Position numbers and translations under genes: made by a program. Below the pieces are notes generated by a model. That model searched no databases. It was not told the DNA's origin and saw nothing but the letters and a program-made list of their open reading frames with translations. A stretch of 40,316 bases of DNA from JAITWN01 sp034002745 (GTDB lineage: Bacteria; Pseudomonadota; Gammaproteobacteria; SZUA-140): NCBI GenBank assembly GCA_034002745.1, contig JAVEZY010000023.1, forward strand, positions 1 to 40,316, read 5' to 3'. Each line of letters begins with the position of its first letter. Positions within the stretch are counted from its first letter, which is position 1. Below are positions 7,896 to 16,707 of the stretch, piece by piece.

Positions 7896-8630
7896 CTAGC
7901 AACCCTTCATGTACCCGGGACGTACTAGGAGGTGGCCGCGCTCATCGACCAGGTCGCGCCATTCGAGCAGCTGCGGCTCGGCCGGGCGCAATGGCGGCGG
8001 ATCTCCCGCCTCGCACCACATATCCGCGTCCTGCTCCGGTCGAACGGACAGGGTTCGCTCCGCAGTGTGGAGGATGTAGAAGCCCTGGCCACCGAATTCG
8101 ATGATGTCGCCGGCCTGAAGACGCAACTCGGGCAGGCCGCCTGAGGCCTTGGCGTCGACCCAGACCGGGGTGTCCCAGGGATCGGCAGGCAATCGGTACC
8201 ACCCGTCTCGCTCTTCGAGAAAGGTCTGATGAAAGAACGGAGGTCCATAACCCCAGTCCTGGAGGAACACGTCAGGGGTGAACCACAGCGCCTGCGTTGC
8301 CGTGGCGGCACGGTGGTACGAGGCAAGTCCTCGCCCCGGCATCGCCGTGACGATCAGCTCGCCCACCACCTCCGCCGCGGAGTCCGGATGGGTGCGGAGG
8401 GTATAGACATCTATCGCTGGAGCCAGGTGCGAGCCGTGGCACGTATCCAGGTCACCTTCCCCGGGACATAGCGCGCCCAACCGGTTCTCGTTCTCCAGCC
8501 AGCCCACACGCCCCGCTGGAATCAGGCTGATCCAGCCGCGAAATTCCATCTCCTGCGCGAAGGCGGCATCCGTCCAGCCGAGGTTGGCGCCCAGCATGCA
8601 GGCCACCAGAATGGACATTCGCCTCATCAT
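7896..8630 (-). CDS. Secreted protein of unknown function
   Basis: This 244-residue protein begins with a clear signal peptide (MSILVACMLGANLGWTDAAFA, cleavage before QEM). The mature part has no repeats or membrane helix. It contains five cysteines, including CPGEGDLDTC and a C-terminal Cys that ends the protein. A stretch around VVGELIVTAMPG and FLEERDGWYRLP resembles the sequence style of bacterial SH3-like domains, but the match is too loose to assign. The start is uncertain among three ATGs (8630, 8627, 8618); GGGGG sits directly before the first, and AGG sits before the third. It shares strand with the envelope genes on both sides but has its own flanking gaps. Confidence 0.75.
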   Translation of the reverse strand: MMRRMSILVACMLGANLGWTDAAFAQEMEFRGWISLIPAGRVGWLENENRLGALCPGEGDLDTCHGSHLAPAIDVYTLRTHPDSAAEVVGELIVTAMPGRGLASYHRAATATQALWFTPDVFLQDWGYGPPFFHQTFLEERDGWYRLPADPWDTPVWVDAKASGGLPELRLQAGDIIEFGGQGFYILHTAERTLSVRPEQDADMWCEAGDPPPLRPAEPQLLEWRDLVDERGHLLVRPGYMKGC

Positions 8631-8748
8631 CCCCCGTTCAAGACCCGATGCCAGCCGGCGCAGCCCGCGCGGATCCTTTCACTTCTTCTCCTTCAGACTT
8701 TTGTCATTAAACTTCTCGCTGTCAACTTATGCTATCGACTATTCGCGG

Positions 8749-8777
8749 AAAATCGAGACGGCCGCACCGCGCGGCCG
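8749..8777 (-). terminator. Intrinsic terminator candidate after the porin gene
   Basis: CGGCCGC-N5-GCGGCCG forms a perfect 7-bp GC stem (8759-8777), followed on the minus strand by TCTCGATTTT. It lies 19 bp after the porin stop codon. The T-tract is broken, so strength is uncertain. Confidence 0.5.
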
Positions 8778-8796
8778 CCCCGCCCGCAAGCGTCGA

Positions 8797-9552
8797 TCAG
8801 ATATCGAACGCGTAACTGATCCCGAGCACCAGAGTATCGTCGTAGTCGGTATCTTCGCGATCCTTGCCCGCGACGATATAGCTCACCGACATGTCGGCAC
8901 CGGTACTGCCGATCGGGTGCGACAGGGTCAGGTTGAGGTGGCGGAAGTTGCTGTCCTTGGTAGTGGTAGCCCACCCGCGCTTGTCGTTGCCGGCATCATC
9001 GTCATCGTAGGTGTAGTACCCGAGCGAGGCGCCGAAGGTAAAGTCATAGGGCAGCGCCGTGTCGTAGTTCGCGGTCCAATAGATATCGCCCGAGTTTCCC
9101 CACAAACCGTCGTTGAGCAGGTACTGCGCCTGCACCGAGAAGGGACCGTAGCCGGCACTGACCAGCAGCTCGGTCAGATCCGAATCATCGACGTTGAGGT
9201 AGTAGTACTGAATCAGGCCGACGTTGTAGTTGAAACCCGCCGCCTCACCGGCGAATCCTGCATAGAAGTCGTTTTCGAAACCGTTGGTCGAATAGTCCTC
9301 ATCCGCATCCTTGTCGTACGTATAGTCCAGGCTGGAGCCCCACCATCCGGCATAGAATCCGCTCTCATGCGCATAGTCGAGACCGCCCTGAAGCGCGGCG
9401 CCGGTGTTCTCGTTGCCGATACCGCGCAGGATGTATTTCGACACGACGCCGATGTTCCCGCTCAGTTCCGCCTGTGCCGCCATCGGCAGCGCCATCGCCG
9501 GCACTGCGAGAGTCATCACGGCCATCAGACTGCTGAACTTCTTGCTGTGCAT
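8797..9552 (-). CDS. TorF-family putative outer-membrane porin (conserved proteobacterial family TIGR02001)
   Basis: The 251-residue protein starts at ATG 9552, with GAGGGAG 8 nt upstream. Residues 1-28 are a signal peptide ending AAQA-ELSG. The mature N-terminus ELSGNIGVVSKYILRGIGNE is the signature of the gcw_chp/TorF family, which is predicted to form outer-membrane beta-barrels. The remainder alternates polar and aromatic residues, is rich in Tyr, Asp and Gly, and ends with ISYAFDI, as beta-barrels do. The acidic loops (DKDADED, YDDDDAGND) could bind cations. The family is known from many proteobacteria; its substrate is not established. It appears to be monocistronic, with a terminator candidate downstream. 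Confidence 0.88.
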   Translation of the reverse strand: MHSKKFSSLMAVMTLAVPAMALPMAAQAELSGNIGVVSKYILRGIGNENTGAALQGGLDYAHESGFYAGWWGSSLDYTYDKDADEDYSTNGFENDFYAGFAGEAAGFNYNVGLIQYYYLNVDDSDLTELLVSAGYGPFSVQAQYLLNDGLWGNSGDIYWTANYDTALPYDFTFGASLGYYTYDDDDAGNDKRGWATTTKDSNFRHLNLTLSHPIGSTGADMSVSYIVAGKDREDTDYDDTLVLGISYAFDI

Positions 9553-9873
9553 TTCTCGTTCTCCCTCACTCGTTGATGTGTACCGCATTTCCCCGGGGCT
9601 TATGGTCCTCACCCTGGCTTTTGCAGACTCCGTGCCACATCGCAATTCTTGTTATTTATCCGAACGTTAGGGGACGGTAAGGGTATTTTTTCAACAGCCT
9701 TGCCGCGACAAGCTGCACCAGAGCGAAACGCCCCGTGTCGCTGGTGCATCACCATGGCGCAGCCACCGCTTGGCGTGCCGCGCTCATCCGGTGTCGCCCT
9801 GATGTCGGCGACGCGGCGATCGCGTTTCAATTGCGAGGAGAACGCTGATACGACGAACGGCTCAGGAGGCTTT
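9553..9873. other. Divergent intergenic region between porin and ybaK-like gene
   Basis: This 321-bp stretch must hold the promoters of two divergent genes. It includes an AT-rich patch at 9650-9690 (TTATTTATCC, T6 run) and an imperfect inverted repeat at 9714-9748 (TGCACCA and GCGA paired with TCGC and TGGTGCA, loop about 11 nt). I see no convincing -35/-10 pair and no coding sequence; an in-frame extension of the ybaK frame up to 9649 has no ribosome site. Confidence 0.6.
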
Positions 9874-10344
9874 ATGGCGATTGCCCAGGCGGTGGAGAAC
9901 TATCTGCGGGTGCAGGAACTCCCGTACGACACCATTGAGCACCCCAAGGCGGTGTCGTCGGCACATGTGGCCGAAGCGGCTCACGTCCCCGGTGACCGGG
10001 TCGCAAAATCGGTGCTGCTGCAGGACGCAAACGGCTATATCGTCGCCGTGCTGCCATCAACGCGGAAACTGCACCTCGGCAAACTGCGTCACCAGTTCGA
10101 CCGGATGCTGGGGCTGGCACCGGAAAGGGAGGTCATGAAGCTGTTCAGCGATTGCGACGCGGGCGCCATACCCGCGGTCGGCCACGCCTACGATCTCACT
10201 ACGGTGATCGACGATTCTCTGCTCGAACAGCCGGAAATCTACTTCGAGGCTGGCGACCACGAAGCCCTGATACACATGAACGGACGCGACTTCCGGGCGC
10301 TGATGGCTGACCTTCCCCACGGACACTTCACCTACCGGTCCTGA
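9874..10344 (+). CDS. YbaK/ProX-type aminoacyl-tRNA deacylase
   Basis: The protein has 156 residues from ATG 9874; AGGAGG at 9864-9869 fixes the start, although the 4-nt spacing is short. It matches the YbaK/ProRS-associated domain: PYDTIEHPKAVSSAHVAEAAHVPGDRVAKSVLL holds the conserved Lys45 in AKSVLL, followed by LPSTRKLHLGKLR and a C-terminal EIYFEAGDHEALIHM. Members hydrolyse mischarged aminoacyl-tRNA in trans (for example Cys-tRNAPro or Ala-tRNAPro) in the cytoplasm. Which substrate this one uses cannot be told. It converges with the RND permease gene 31 bp away. Confidence 0.9.
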   Translation: MAIAQAVENYLRVQELPYDTIEHPKAVSSAHVAEAAHVPGDRVAKSVLLQDANGYIVAVLPSTRKLHLGKLRHQFDRMLGLAPEREVMKLFSDCDAGAIPAVGHAYDLTTVIDDSLLEQPEIYFEAGDHEALIHMNGRDFRALMADLPHGHFTYRS

Positions 10345-10375
10345 GGTGTGCCGGGGCGCGGGAGGCGACGGCAGG

Positions 10376-13300
10376 TCAGGTCGTCGCTCCGCCCTGCCGG
10401 CGCCGGCGCACTTCGAGCCGGCGCTCGATCAGCGAATACACCACCGGCACCACCACCAGCGCGAGCAGGGTGGAGCTGATCATGCCACCGATCACCGCCA
10501 CCGCAAGCGGCCCAATCGTGTCGGAGCCGGCACCGAGTCCGGTCGCCGCCGGCATGAGCGCCAGGATCAGGGTCATCGAAGTCATCAGGACCGGGCGCAT
10601 GCGTATCGGACACGCCAGCCGTAGCGCCTCATCGACGCCCTTCCCCGCAGCCCGGTACTGATTGGTCAGGTCGACGAGCAGGATCGAGTTCTTCGCCACC
10701 AGACCGATCAGCAGGATCATGCCGATCATCGAGAATATGTTGAGCGTGTGTCCGGTCAGCCACAGAGCGACGAGGCCACCGATCACCGCGAGCGGCTGCG
10801 CCATCATGATGATAAATGGCTGCACGAAGGAGTTGAACTGACTCGCGAGCACCATGTAGACCAGCACGGTAGCGAGCACAAACACGAACACGATGTAGCC
10901 TGCAGTCTTCTCGAACTCTTCGGCCTCGCCCAGCATGCGGATGGAATAGCCGAGCGGCAGCTCCTCGCCGGCGACGCGGCGCACGATCTCCACCGCCGCG
11001 CCCAGCGCGATTTCCGGCGTCGCATAGAAATTCGCCGAATACTGCAGGTTGTAGCGCGAGATCACGGCGGGGGCGATGCTCTCCTCGAAGCGTGCCACCG
11101 TATCGAGGCGGATCATGTCACCCGCCTCGTTGCGCAGATAGATCCGCTTGAGGTCCTCGGCCACCGTGAACCGCCCCTCCACGGCCTTGAGGCGCACGTC
11201 GTAGCGCTCGCCGTCACCCGGCTGATCGTTGTACTTGGCGATGTCCACCCCTCCCGCCAACACATTGGCGGCGAAGGCGACGTCGCGGCTGCCCAGCCCC
11301 AGAGACGCCACCCGCTCGCGATCGACGTCCAGCACGAGCTGCGGCAGGTCGAGCTGGAGATCGAGATCGAGACGGCCGATCTCGGGATGCTCGGCGCCAA
11401 GGCGATCCCTGATACGGGTGGCGAGTTCGGCGACCCGCGTCAGGTCCGGACCACGGACGACGAACTGCAGGGGATCGCCGCGCTGCCCGCCGATGATCGG
11501 CACGGGCGTGGCGAACGCGCGCGCCCCGGGAACCATGGCGAGCCGGGCATTGATGCGGGGCAGCAGGTCCTGCTGCCGCTCGCTGCGCTGCTCGCGCGGC
11601 TGCATGCGCACGAAGGCGAACGCCTGGTTGACCTGACCCTGGTCGCCCAGCCCGATGGCGGTGAAGTAACTGCGCACCGAGGGTTCCCCGGCAAGGATCG
11701 CCTCGACCTCGCGCAGGCGGCCGTCGGTGTACTCGATGCCCGCGCCGAGCGGCGCGCGCAGGATGATCACGAACTGTCCCTCATCCTCCTCCGGTGCGAA
11801 AGCCTTGCCGATCGCCTGCAGGAACCAGCCCGAGGACAGCACCAGCAACGCGGTGAGCGCCACCGTCAGCCAGCGGTGCGACAGCGCCAGGTCGAGCAGA
11901 CGGCGGTAGGCGCGATCCAAGGCGCGGAATCCGTTCTCGAAGACCCAATACATGCGCCCGTGCGATTCGGCGACCCGCAGATAGCGTGAACACAGCATCG
12001 GCGTGAGGGTGACGGCGACGAAATAGGATATGAGTACGCCGACCGACACCACGACGGCGAAGGATTCGAAGAAGCGGCCGATGATGCCGCCCATGAAGGC
12101 CACCGGCGCGAAGATCGCCACCAGGGCCAGTGTCGTCGCCAGAATCGCGAACACGACCTGATTGGTACCGGTGAGCGCGCCCCGTAGCGGATCGGGCTCG
12201 ACCGTCTCGCGGTGGCGATAGATGTTTTCCAGCACCACGATGGCGTCATCCACCACCACCCCGATCAGCAGGAGCAGCGCGAGCAGCGTCAGCGAGTTGA
12301 AGGTGTAACCGAAGAAATACATGACGGCGACGGCGCCCAGCAGGGACACCGGGATGGCGAGCGCGATGATGATGGTGGCGCGCAGATTCTTCAGGAACAG
12401 CAGCACCACCAGCCCTGCCAGCAGGGTGCCGAGCACGATCTTGTCGAGCAGCGCGGCGACCATCTCGCGGATGAAGATCGACTGATCGGAAGCGATGGTG
12501 GCACGCATTCCCGGCGGCAGCTGGGGAATGATCTCCTCCTGCAGACGCCGGTTCACTTCATCGACGATCGCCACCGTGTTCGCGCCGGCGACCTTGACGA
12601 TGCCGAGCCCGACCGTGGGCTCGCTGTTGAAGCGCGCCAGCCGGCGGAAGTCCTCGAGGCCATCCTCGATCGTCGCCACGTCGCCGAGCTTGATCGTCGC
12701 GCCCTCGCGATGGGCGATGACGAGACCGGCGAAGTCCTGCGCCGCGTGGTACTCCAGATCCAGCTTGATCAGACGCTCGGTAGCGCCGGAAACCAGAAAG
12801 CCGCCTGGCAGCTGGAAATGCTCGCGAGCGAAGGCGTCGGCCACGTCCTGCACCGTCAGACCGAGGGACGCGAGGCGCTCGGGATGGAGATTGATGCGAA
12901 TGGTCCGGTCGCGGCGTCCGCCGAGACGCACCTCGCCGACACCGTCGATGGTCTCGAGCGCCTTCTTCATGACGTTGCGGGCGTACTGATTGAGCTGCTG
13001 CTGGGTACGGTCTCCCTGCAGCGAGATCCACATGATCGGCGAGGCGTCGGTCTCGACCTTGGCCACCACTGGCGGATCGGCGTCCTCCGGCAACTGGCGC
13101 AGCACCTGGTTGACCTTGGCCTGCACCTCGTTGAAGGCGACGTCGATGTCCTTGTCCAGATTGAACTGGATCGCCACGACCGAGGTGCTCGGCACCGAGT
13201 TCGACATCACCGCATCGATTCCCGGCACCGAGTTGACGGCGGACTCGATGATGTTGGTGATCGAGGCATCCACCACATCGGGGTTGGCGCCGGGGAGCGA

Positions 13301-13447
13301 GGTGGTGACCGAGATCACGGGGAAGTCGATGCGCGGGAAGCGATCCATGCCCAGCCGGTCGAGCGCCACCAGTCCGAACAGCACCAGCACCGCGCTCATC
13401 ATCCAGGCGAGGACATGGCGCTCGATCGAAAGCCCGGGCAGACTCAT
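10376..13447 (-). CDS. RND (HAE1-type) multidrug efflux permease
   Basis: At 1023 residues this is a full-length inner-membrane RND transporter. It has the short cytoplasmic N-terminus SLPGLSIERHVLA, the first helix, a large periplasmic loop opening with FPRIDFPVISVTTSLPGANPDVV, helices 2-6 with the proton-relay pair Asp400-Asp401 in GVVVDDAIVVLENIYRHRE, a second periplasmic loop, and the final helix block (GLVAKNSILLVDL; RLACPIRMRPVLMTS). It exports drugs or other hydrophobic compounds using the proton gradient, with the adaptor encoded immediately upstream. The start ATG overlaps the adaptor stop (ATGA), so the two are translated together. No outer-membrane channel gene or local regulator is present, so a TolC-like partner must be elsewhere. 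Confidence 0.96.
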   Translation of the reverse strand: MSLPGLSIERHVLAWMMSAVLVLFGLVALDRLGMDRFPRIDFPVISVTTSLPGANPDVVDASITNIIESAVNSVPGIDAVMSNSVPSTSVVAIQFNLDKDIDVAFNEVQAKVNQVLRQLPEDADPPVVAKVETDASPIMWISLQGDRTQQQLNQYARNVMKKALETIDGVGEVRLGGRRDRTIRINLHPERLASLGLTVQDVADAFAREHFQLPGGFLVSGATERLIKLDLEYHAAQDFAGLVIAHREGATIKLGDVATIEDGLEDFRRLARFNSEPTVGLGIVKVAGANTVAIVDEVNRRLQEEIIPQLPPGMRATIASDQSIFIREMVAALLDKIVLGTLLAGLVVLLFLKNLRATIIIALAIPVSLLGAVAVMYFFGYTFNSLTLLALLLLIGVVVDDAIVVLENIYRHRETVEPDPLRGALTGTNQVVFAILATTLALVAIFAPVAFMGGIIGRFFESFAVVVSVGVLISYFVAVTLTPMLCSRYLRVAESHGRMYWVFENGFRALDRAYRRLLDLALSHRWLTVALTALLVLSSGWFLQAIGKAFAPEEDEGQFVIILRAPLGAGIEYTDGRLREVEAILAGEPSVRSYFTAIGLGDQGQVNQAFAFVRMQPREQRSERQQDLLPRINARLAMVPGARAFATPVPIIGGQRGDPLQFVVRGPDLTRVAELATRIRDRLGAEHPEIGRLDLDLQLDLPQLVLDVDRERVASLGLGSRDVAFAANVLAGGVDIAKYNDQPGDGERYDVRLKAVEGRFTVAEDLKRIYLRNEAGDMIRLDTVARFEESIAPAVISRYNLQYSANFYATPEIALGAAVEIVRRVAGEELPLGYSIRMLGEAEEFEKTAGYIVFVFVLATVLVYMVLASQFNSFVQPFIIMMAQPLAVIGGLVALWLTGHTLNIFSMIGMILLIGLVAKNSILLVDLTNQYRAAGKGVDEALRLACPIRMRPVLMTSMTLILALMPAATGLGAGSDTIGPLAVAVIGGMISSTLLALVVVPVVYSLIERRLEVRRRRQGGATT

Positions 13448-14541
13448 TCCGGCGTCTGCTCCGCGCGCACGTTGATCGCCGCGCCGTCGGTCAGGAAGCC
13501 GGCGCCATCCACCACCACCGTCTCGTCTCCGCGCAGGCCATCGACGATCTCGACCAGGCCATCCTGCTGGATGCCCGTGCGCACGGCGCGGGCCTCGGCG
13601 CTGGCACCGGCAACCACATAGACGACCTTGCCACCAGGGCGCTGCACCACGCTCATTGCCGGCACCAGCAGCGCGCCCTCACGTTTCGCCAGCGTCACAC
13701 TGCCGTTGACACTGGCGCCGGGACGCCATCCTCCCGGATTGGCGAACTCGGCAATCACGATGATGGCGCGGGCGGCGCCGATCATCGGCCGGATTTCGGC
13801 GATCACGCCCTCCACCATGCGGTCGGGCACCGCCGGCGAGGAGAGCTCCACCGGCAGCCCGGGCCGCAGCAGCTCGGCGACATATTCCGGGAACGGCAGC
13901 TGCGCACGCAGCACATCGTTGGTGGCGATGCGGAACAGCGGCGTACCTACCGCCGCCCAGTCACCGACGTCGATCAGGCGGGTCTCGAGCCGTCCGGCCA
14001 GAGGCGCCACGATGCGCGTGCGCGCGATATCGCGTTCGGCCTGACCGAGCGCGGTCCGCTCGCCTTCCAGCTGGCTGCGCAGGGCGCGAAGCTCGGCCTC
14101 CGCATTGTCGACCACGCTCTGCGCCACCAGCTGACGCTCGAGCATGTGGCGGTTGCGTTCGACCTGGCGCTGCTGGTTCTCGATCAGTGCCTCGAGCCGT
14201 GCGATCTCGGCCAGCGAGCGATCGTGGGCAAGGCGGAAATCCCCGGCGTCGAGTTCGGCGAGCAGTTGCCCCTCGCTCACCGCCTGCCCCTCGTCGGCAT
14301 GAATGGCCACCACCCGGGCGGCAACCTCGGCTCCGATCGTCGGCGCCTGCTTCGCATGGACCGTGCCGAGCGTGACTTCCCGCTCATGGACGGTACTGCG
14401 TTCCACCGCCTGCGCGGTAACGGGCGTGGCGCGCATGCCCCCGGCGGGGAACGCGGAGGAATCCTCTTCTTCCGCACCACAACCAAAGAGCATGACGACG
14501 GCGAGGGTCAGGGTCGCAAGACGTGACGGGCTGGGATGCAT
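13444..14541 (-). CDS. RND efflux periplasmic adaptor (membrane fusion lipoprotein)
   Basis: The 365-residue protein starts at ATG 14541. Residues 1-21 form a lipoprotein signal with lipobox LFGC. The mature protein shows the membrane-fusion layout: a beta-barrel/lipoyl half (PTIGAEVAARVVAIHADEGQAVSEGQLLAELD), an alpha-helical hairpin (SLAEIARLEALIENQQRQVERNRHMLERQLVAQSVVDNAEAEL), the second lipoyl half (ARTRIVAPLAGRLETRLIDVGDWAAVGTPLFRI), and C-terminal barrel and membrane-proximal domains. It links the RND pump to an outer-membrane channel. A much longer open frame continues upstream to 15987 but lies opposite the channel gene and is not real. Confidence 0.95.
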   Translation of the reverse strand: MHPSPSRLATLTLAVVMLFGCGAEEEDSSAFPAGGMRATPVTAQAVERSTVHEREVTLGTVHAKQAPTIGAEVAARVVAIHADEGQAVSEGQLLAELDAGDFRLAHDRSLAEIARLEALIENQQRQVERNRHMLERQLVAQSVVDNAEAELRALRSQLEGERTALGQAERDIARTRIVAPLAGRLETRLIDVGDWAAVGTPLFRIATNDVLRAQLPFPEYVAELLRPGLPVELSSPAVPDRMVEGVIAEIRPMIGAARAIIVIAEFANPGGWRPGASVNGSVTLAKREGALLVPAMSVVQRPGGKVVYVVAGASAEARAVRTGIQQDGLVEIVDGLRGDETVVVDGAGFLTDGAAINVRAEQTPE

Positions 14542-14766
14542 CGCTTTCTCTTTCGCGGACTGCTCCGGCAAGGCGCGCTCTGCGCCAAAGCGACTATCGC
14601 AGCCGCATCGGCCGTCGGAAGCCGGCCGGGGCTTCGGTGAACGGGTGCACCTATGGTAAATAGCCGCTCGCGGGTTTACAACGGCGGCCATGCTAGCTAC
14701 CATCCGGGTACACCCTCTTCGCCCGCGCGCTGTGCTATCGCAGCGGGAAACAGTCATAACGTCGCA

Positions 14767-16038
14767 ATGGATTTTCTCCCCGCTCAACCCTGGATCAGCG
14801 CCGTCATCGGCATGGCCGCTCTGCTCGCCTTCGCCTGGCTGGTACACCACCTGATGCACCGCTATGTCGCCGCCGCGGCGACGCACCTGTTGGGCCGGGT
14901 AGCGCCGCGCTGGCAGGAAGCGGACGACAAGGGTCAGCTGTCCGCGCGCATGCTCGCCCTCGTCCCCTTCATCGTGGTGCATTACGGCGTCGTCGCGGTG
15001 CCGGCGCTGCACCCCGCCCTGCTCGGCTTCATCCAGCGGCTCACCCTGGCGCTGATCGCCATTCTGGTCGCGCGCGCGATAGGCACCTTGCTGGACGTCG
15101 CGCATGCGCTGTACCTGCGTCATCCCGCGTCGGGCGGCAAGCCGATCAAGGGCTACGTGCAGGTGGCGAAGCTTGTTCTCTACATCATCGCTACGGTGCT
15201 CGCGGTGGCGGCACTCGCCAACCAGTCGCCGCTTTTCTTCCTCAGCGGCCTCGGCGCGATGACGGCGGTCATCATGCTCATTTTCAAGGACACCCTGCTG
15301 TCCCTGGTTGCGGGCGTCCAGCTCATCAACAACGATCTGGTGCGGGTAGGCGACTGGATCGAGATGCCGCAATTCGACGCCGACGGGGATGTGATCGACA
15401 TCTCGCTCAACGTGGTACGGGTCCAGAACTGGGATCGGACCATTACCGCGATCCCCGCCCACCGCTTTCTGGAGTATTCCTTCCGCAACTGGCGGGGGAT
15501 GTTCGAATCCGGCGGCCGGCGCATCTCCCGGACCCTGCAACTGGACATGAGCAGCGTGCGGTTTCTGACCGCGGAAGAGATTGCACGCTACCGGCGCTTC
15601 CTGCTGCTGAAGGATTATATCGAGGCGAAGGAACGCGAGCTCGCCGAATGGAACGCCGCCAACTGCCCTCCGGAAGGGGCGGATATACGGGCGAACGTGC
15701 GCATGCTGACCAACATCGGCACCTTCCGCGCCTACGTGGCGCAATATGTAAGCCGGCATCCGCACATCCACAAGGACCAACTCATCCTCATCCGGCAGAT
15801 GGAACCCGGCCCCCAGGGCGTGGGCATTCAGGTCTACGCATTCACCAATGACACCCGCTGGGTGAACTATGAAGCCATCCAGAGCGATATCTTCGATCAC
15901 ATGATGGCTATGGTGCCCGAGTTCGACCTGCGCATCTACCAGGCTCCGGCCGGTCATGACGTCGCGGCCATCGGCGCCAGCCTGCAATCTGCCGGCGTCG
16001 CCGCCGAGCTGGTTAACCGCCGGGCGATCTCCGGCTAA
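14767..16038 (+). CDS. Mechanosensitive ion channel, MscS family (YbdG-like)
   Basis: The protein has 423 residues from ATG 14767, like E. coli YbdG (415). Four to five N-terminal membrane helices precede the pore-lining helix and MscS core: LSGLGAMTAVIMLIFKDTLLSLVAGVQLINNDLVRVGDWIEMP. This is the conserved hinge and beta-domain region. The large cytoplasmic C-terminal domain contains VQNWDRTITAIPAHRFLEYSFRNWRGM and a helical insert (AKERELAEWNAAN) typical of the YbdG subgroup. It opens under membrane tension and releases solutes after osmotic downshock. The longer frame from 14653 lacks a ribosome site. Its stop codon overlaps the ureG stop on the opposite strand. Confidence 0.93.
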   Translation: MDFLPAQPWISAVIGMAALLAFAWLVHHLMHRYVAAAATHLLGRVAPRWQEADDKGQLSARMLALVPFIVVHYGVVAVPALHPALLGFIQRLTLALIAILVARAIGTLLDVAHALYLRHPASGGKPIKGYVQVAKLVLYIIATVLAVAALANQSPLFFLSGLGAMTAVIMLIFKDTLLSLVAGVQLINNDLVRVGDWIEMPQFDADGDVIDISLNVVRVQNWDRTITAIPAHRFLEYSFRNWRGMFESGGRRISRTLQLDMSSVRFLTAEEIARYRRFLLLKDYIEAKERELAEWNAANCPPEGADIRANVRMLTNIGTFRAYVAQYVSRHPHIHKDQLILIRQMEPGPQGVGIQVYAFTNDTRWVNYEAIQSDIFDHMMAMVPEFDLRIYQAPAGHDVAAIGASLQSAGVAAELVNRRAISG

Positions 16039-16676
16039 CCGATCTGTGCCGCCGTCGCTGAGCCGACATCGAGCAATCCGGCGCGGCGCACGAATTCCTC
16101 GATTGCTTCCAGCCCTTCTCCCGCCCGGACGTTCGCGAACACGAACGGTCGCTCGCCGCGCATGATCCTGGCGTCGCGCGCCATGATGTCGAGCGACGCA
16201 CCGACCAGGGGCGCCAGGTCGGTCTTGTTGATCACGAGCAGGTCCGAGCGCGTGATCCCCGGCCCGCCCTTGCGCGGGATCTTGTCACCGGCCGAAACAT
16301 CGATGACATAGATGGTGATGTCGGCAAGCTCGGGGCTGAAGCTGGCGCTGAGGTTGTCGCCGCCGCTCTCCACCAGCACCAGATCCAACTCGGGAAAGCG
16401 CCGGCAGAGGCGCTCCACGGCGACGAGATTCGCCGAGGCATCCTCCCTGATTGCAGTATGCGGGCACCCGCCGGTTTCGACGCCGACAATCCGCTCCGGC
16501 GGCAGGGCACCGCTGCGCTGGAGGAACTCGGCATCCTCCCGCGTGTAGATATCGTTGGTCACCACCGCCATCTCGTAGCGGGTGCGCATGCGCTTGCACA
16601 GTGCATCGACCAGCGCGGTCTTTCCCGAGCCGACCGGTCCGCCGACCCCGATCCTGAGTGCCTCACGCTTCCCCAT
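16035..16676 (-). CDS. ureG: Urease accessory GTPase UreG
   Basis: The protein has 213 residues. The P-loop GVGGPVGSGKT (10-20), the metal-binding CPH motif in GGCPHTAIR (Cys71, His73), LVLVESGGDNLSASFSPELAD and the base-recognition motif NKTDLAP are all present. UreG hydrolyses GTP to drive nickel transfer from UreE to the urease apoenzyme through the UreD-UreF-UreG complex in the cytoplasm. GGAGG lies 6 nt before the second of two tandem ATGs (16676) and only 3 nt before the first (16679), so I chose the second. It is the last gene of the operon, 31 bp after ureEF, and its TAG overlaps the TAA of the convergent channel gene by three bases. Confidence 0.97.
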   Translation of the reverse strand: MGKREALRIGVGGPVGSGKTALVDALCKRMRTRYEMAVVTNDIYTREDAEFLQRSGALPPERIVGVETGGCPHTAIREDASANLVAVERLCRRFPELDLVLVESGGDNLSASFSPELADITIYVIDVSAGDKIPRKGGPGITRSDLLVINKTDLAPLVGASLDIMARDARIMRGERPFVFANVRAGEGLEAIEEFVRRAGLLDVGSATAAQIG

Positions 16677-16707
16677 CATTTCCCTCCAACTCGCGTTGCC
16701 TTCGGCT

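Noticed and set aside
10748..11989. Long plus-strand frames (413 and 469 codons) opposite the RND permease
   Set aside because: His/Asp/Gln-rich composition is the usual shadow of a GC-rich gene; the permease on the other strand is full length and has all family motifs.
14542..15987. Upstream extension of the efflux adaptor frame to 847 codons
   Set aside because: This part lies opposite the mechanosensitive channel gene; the lipoprotein signal at 14541 marks the true start.
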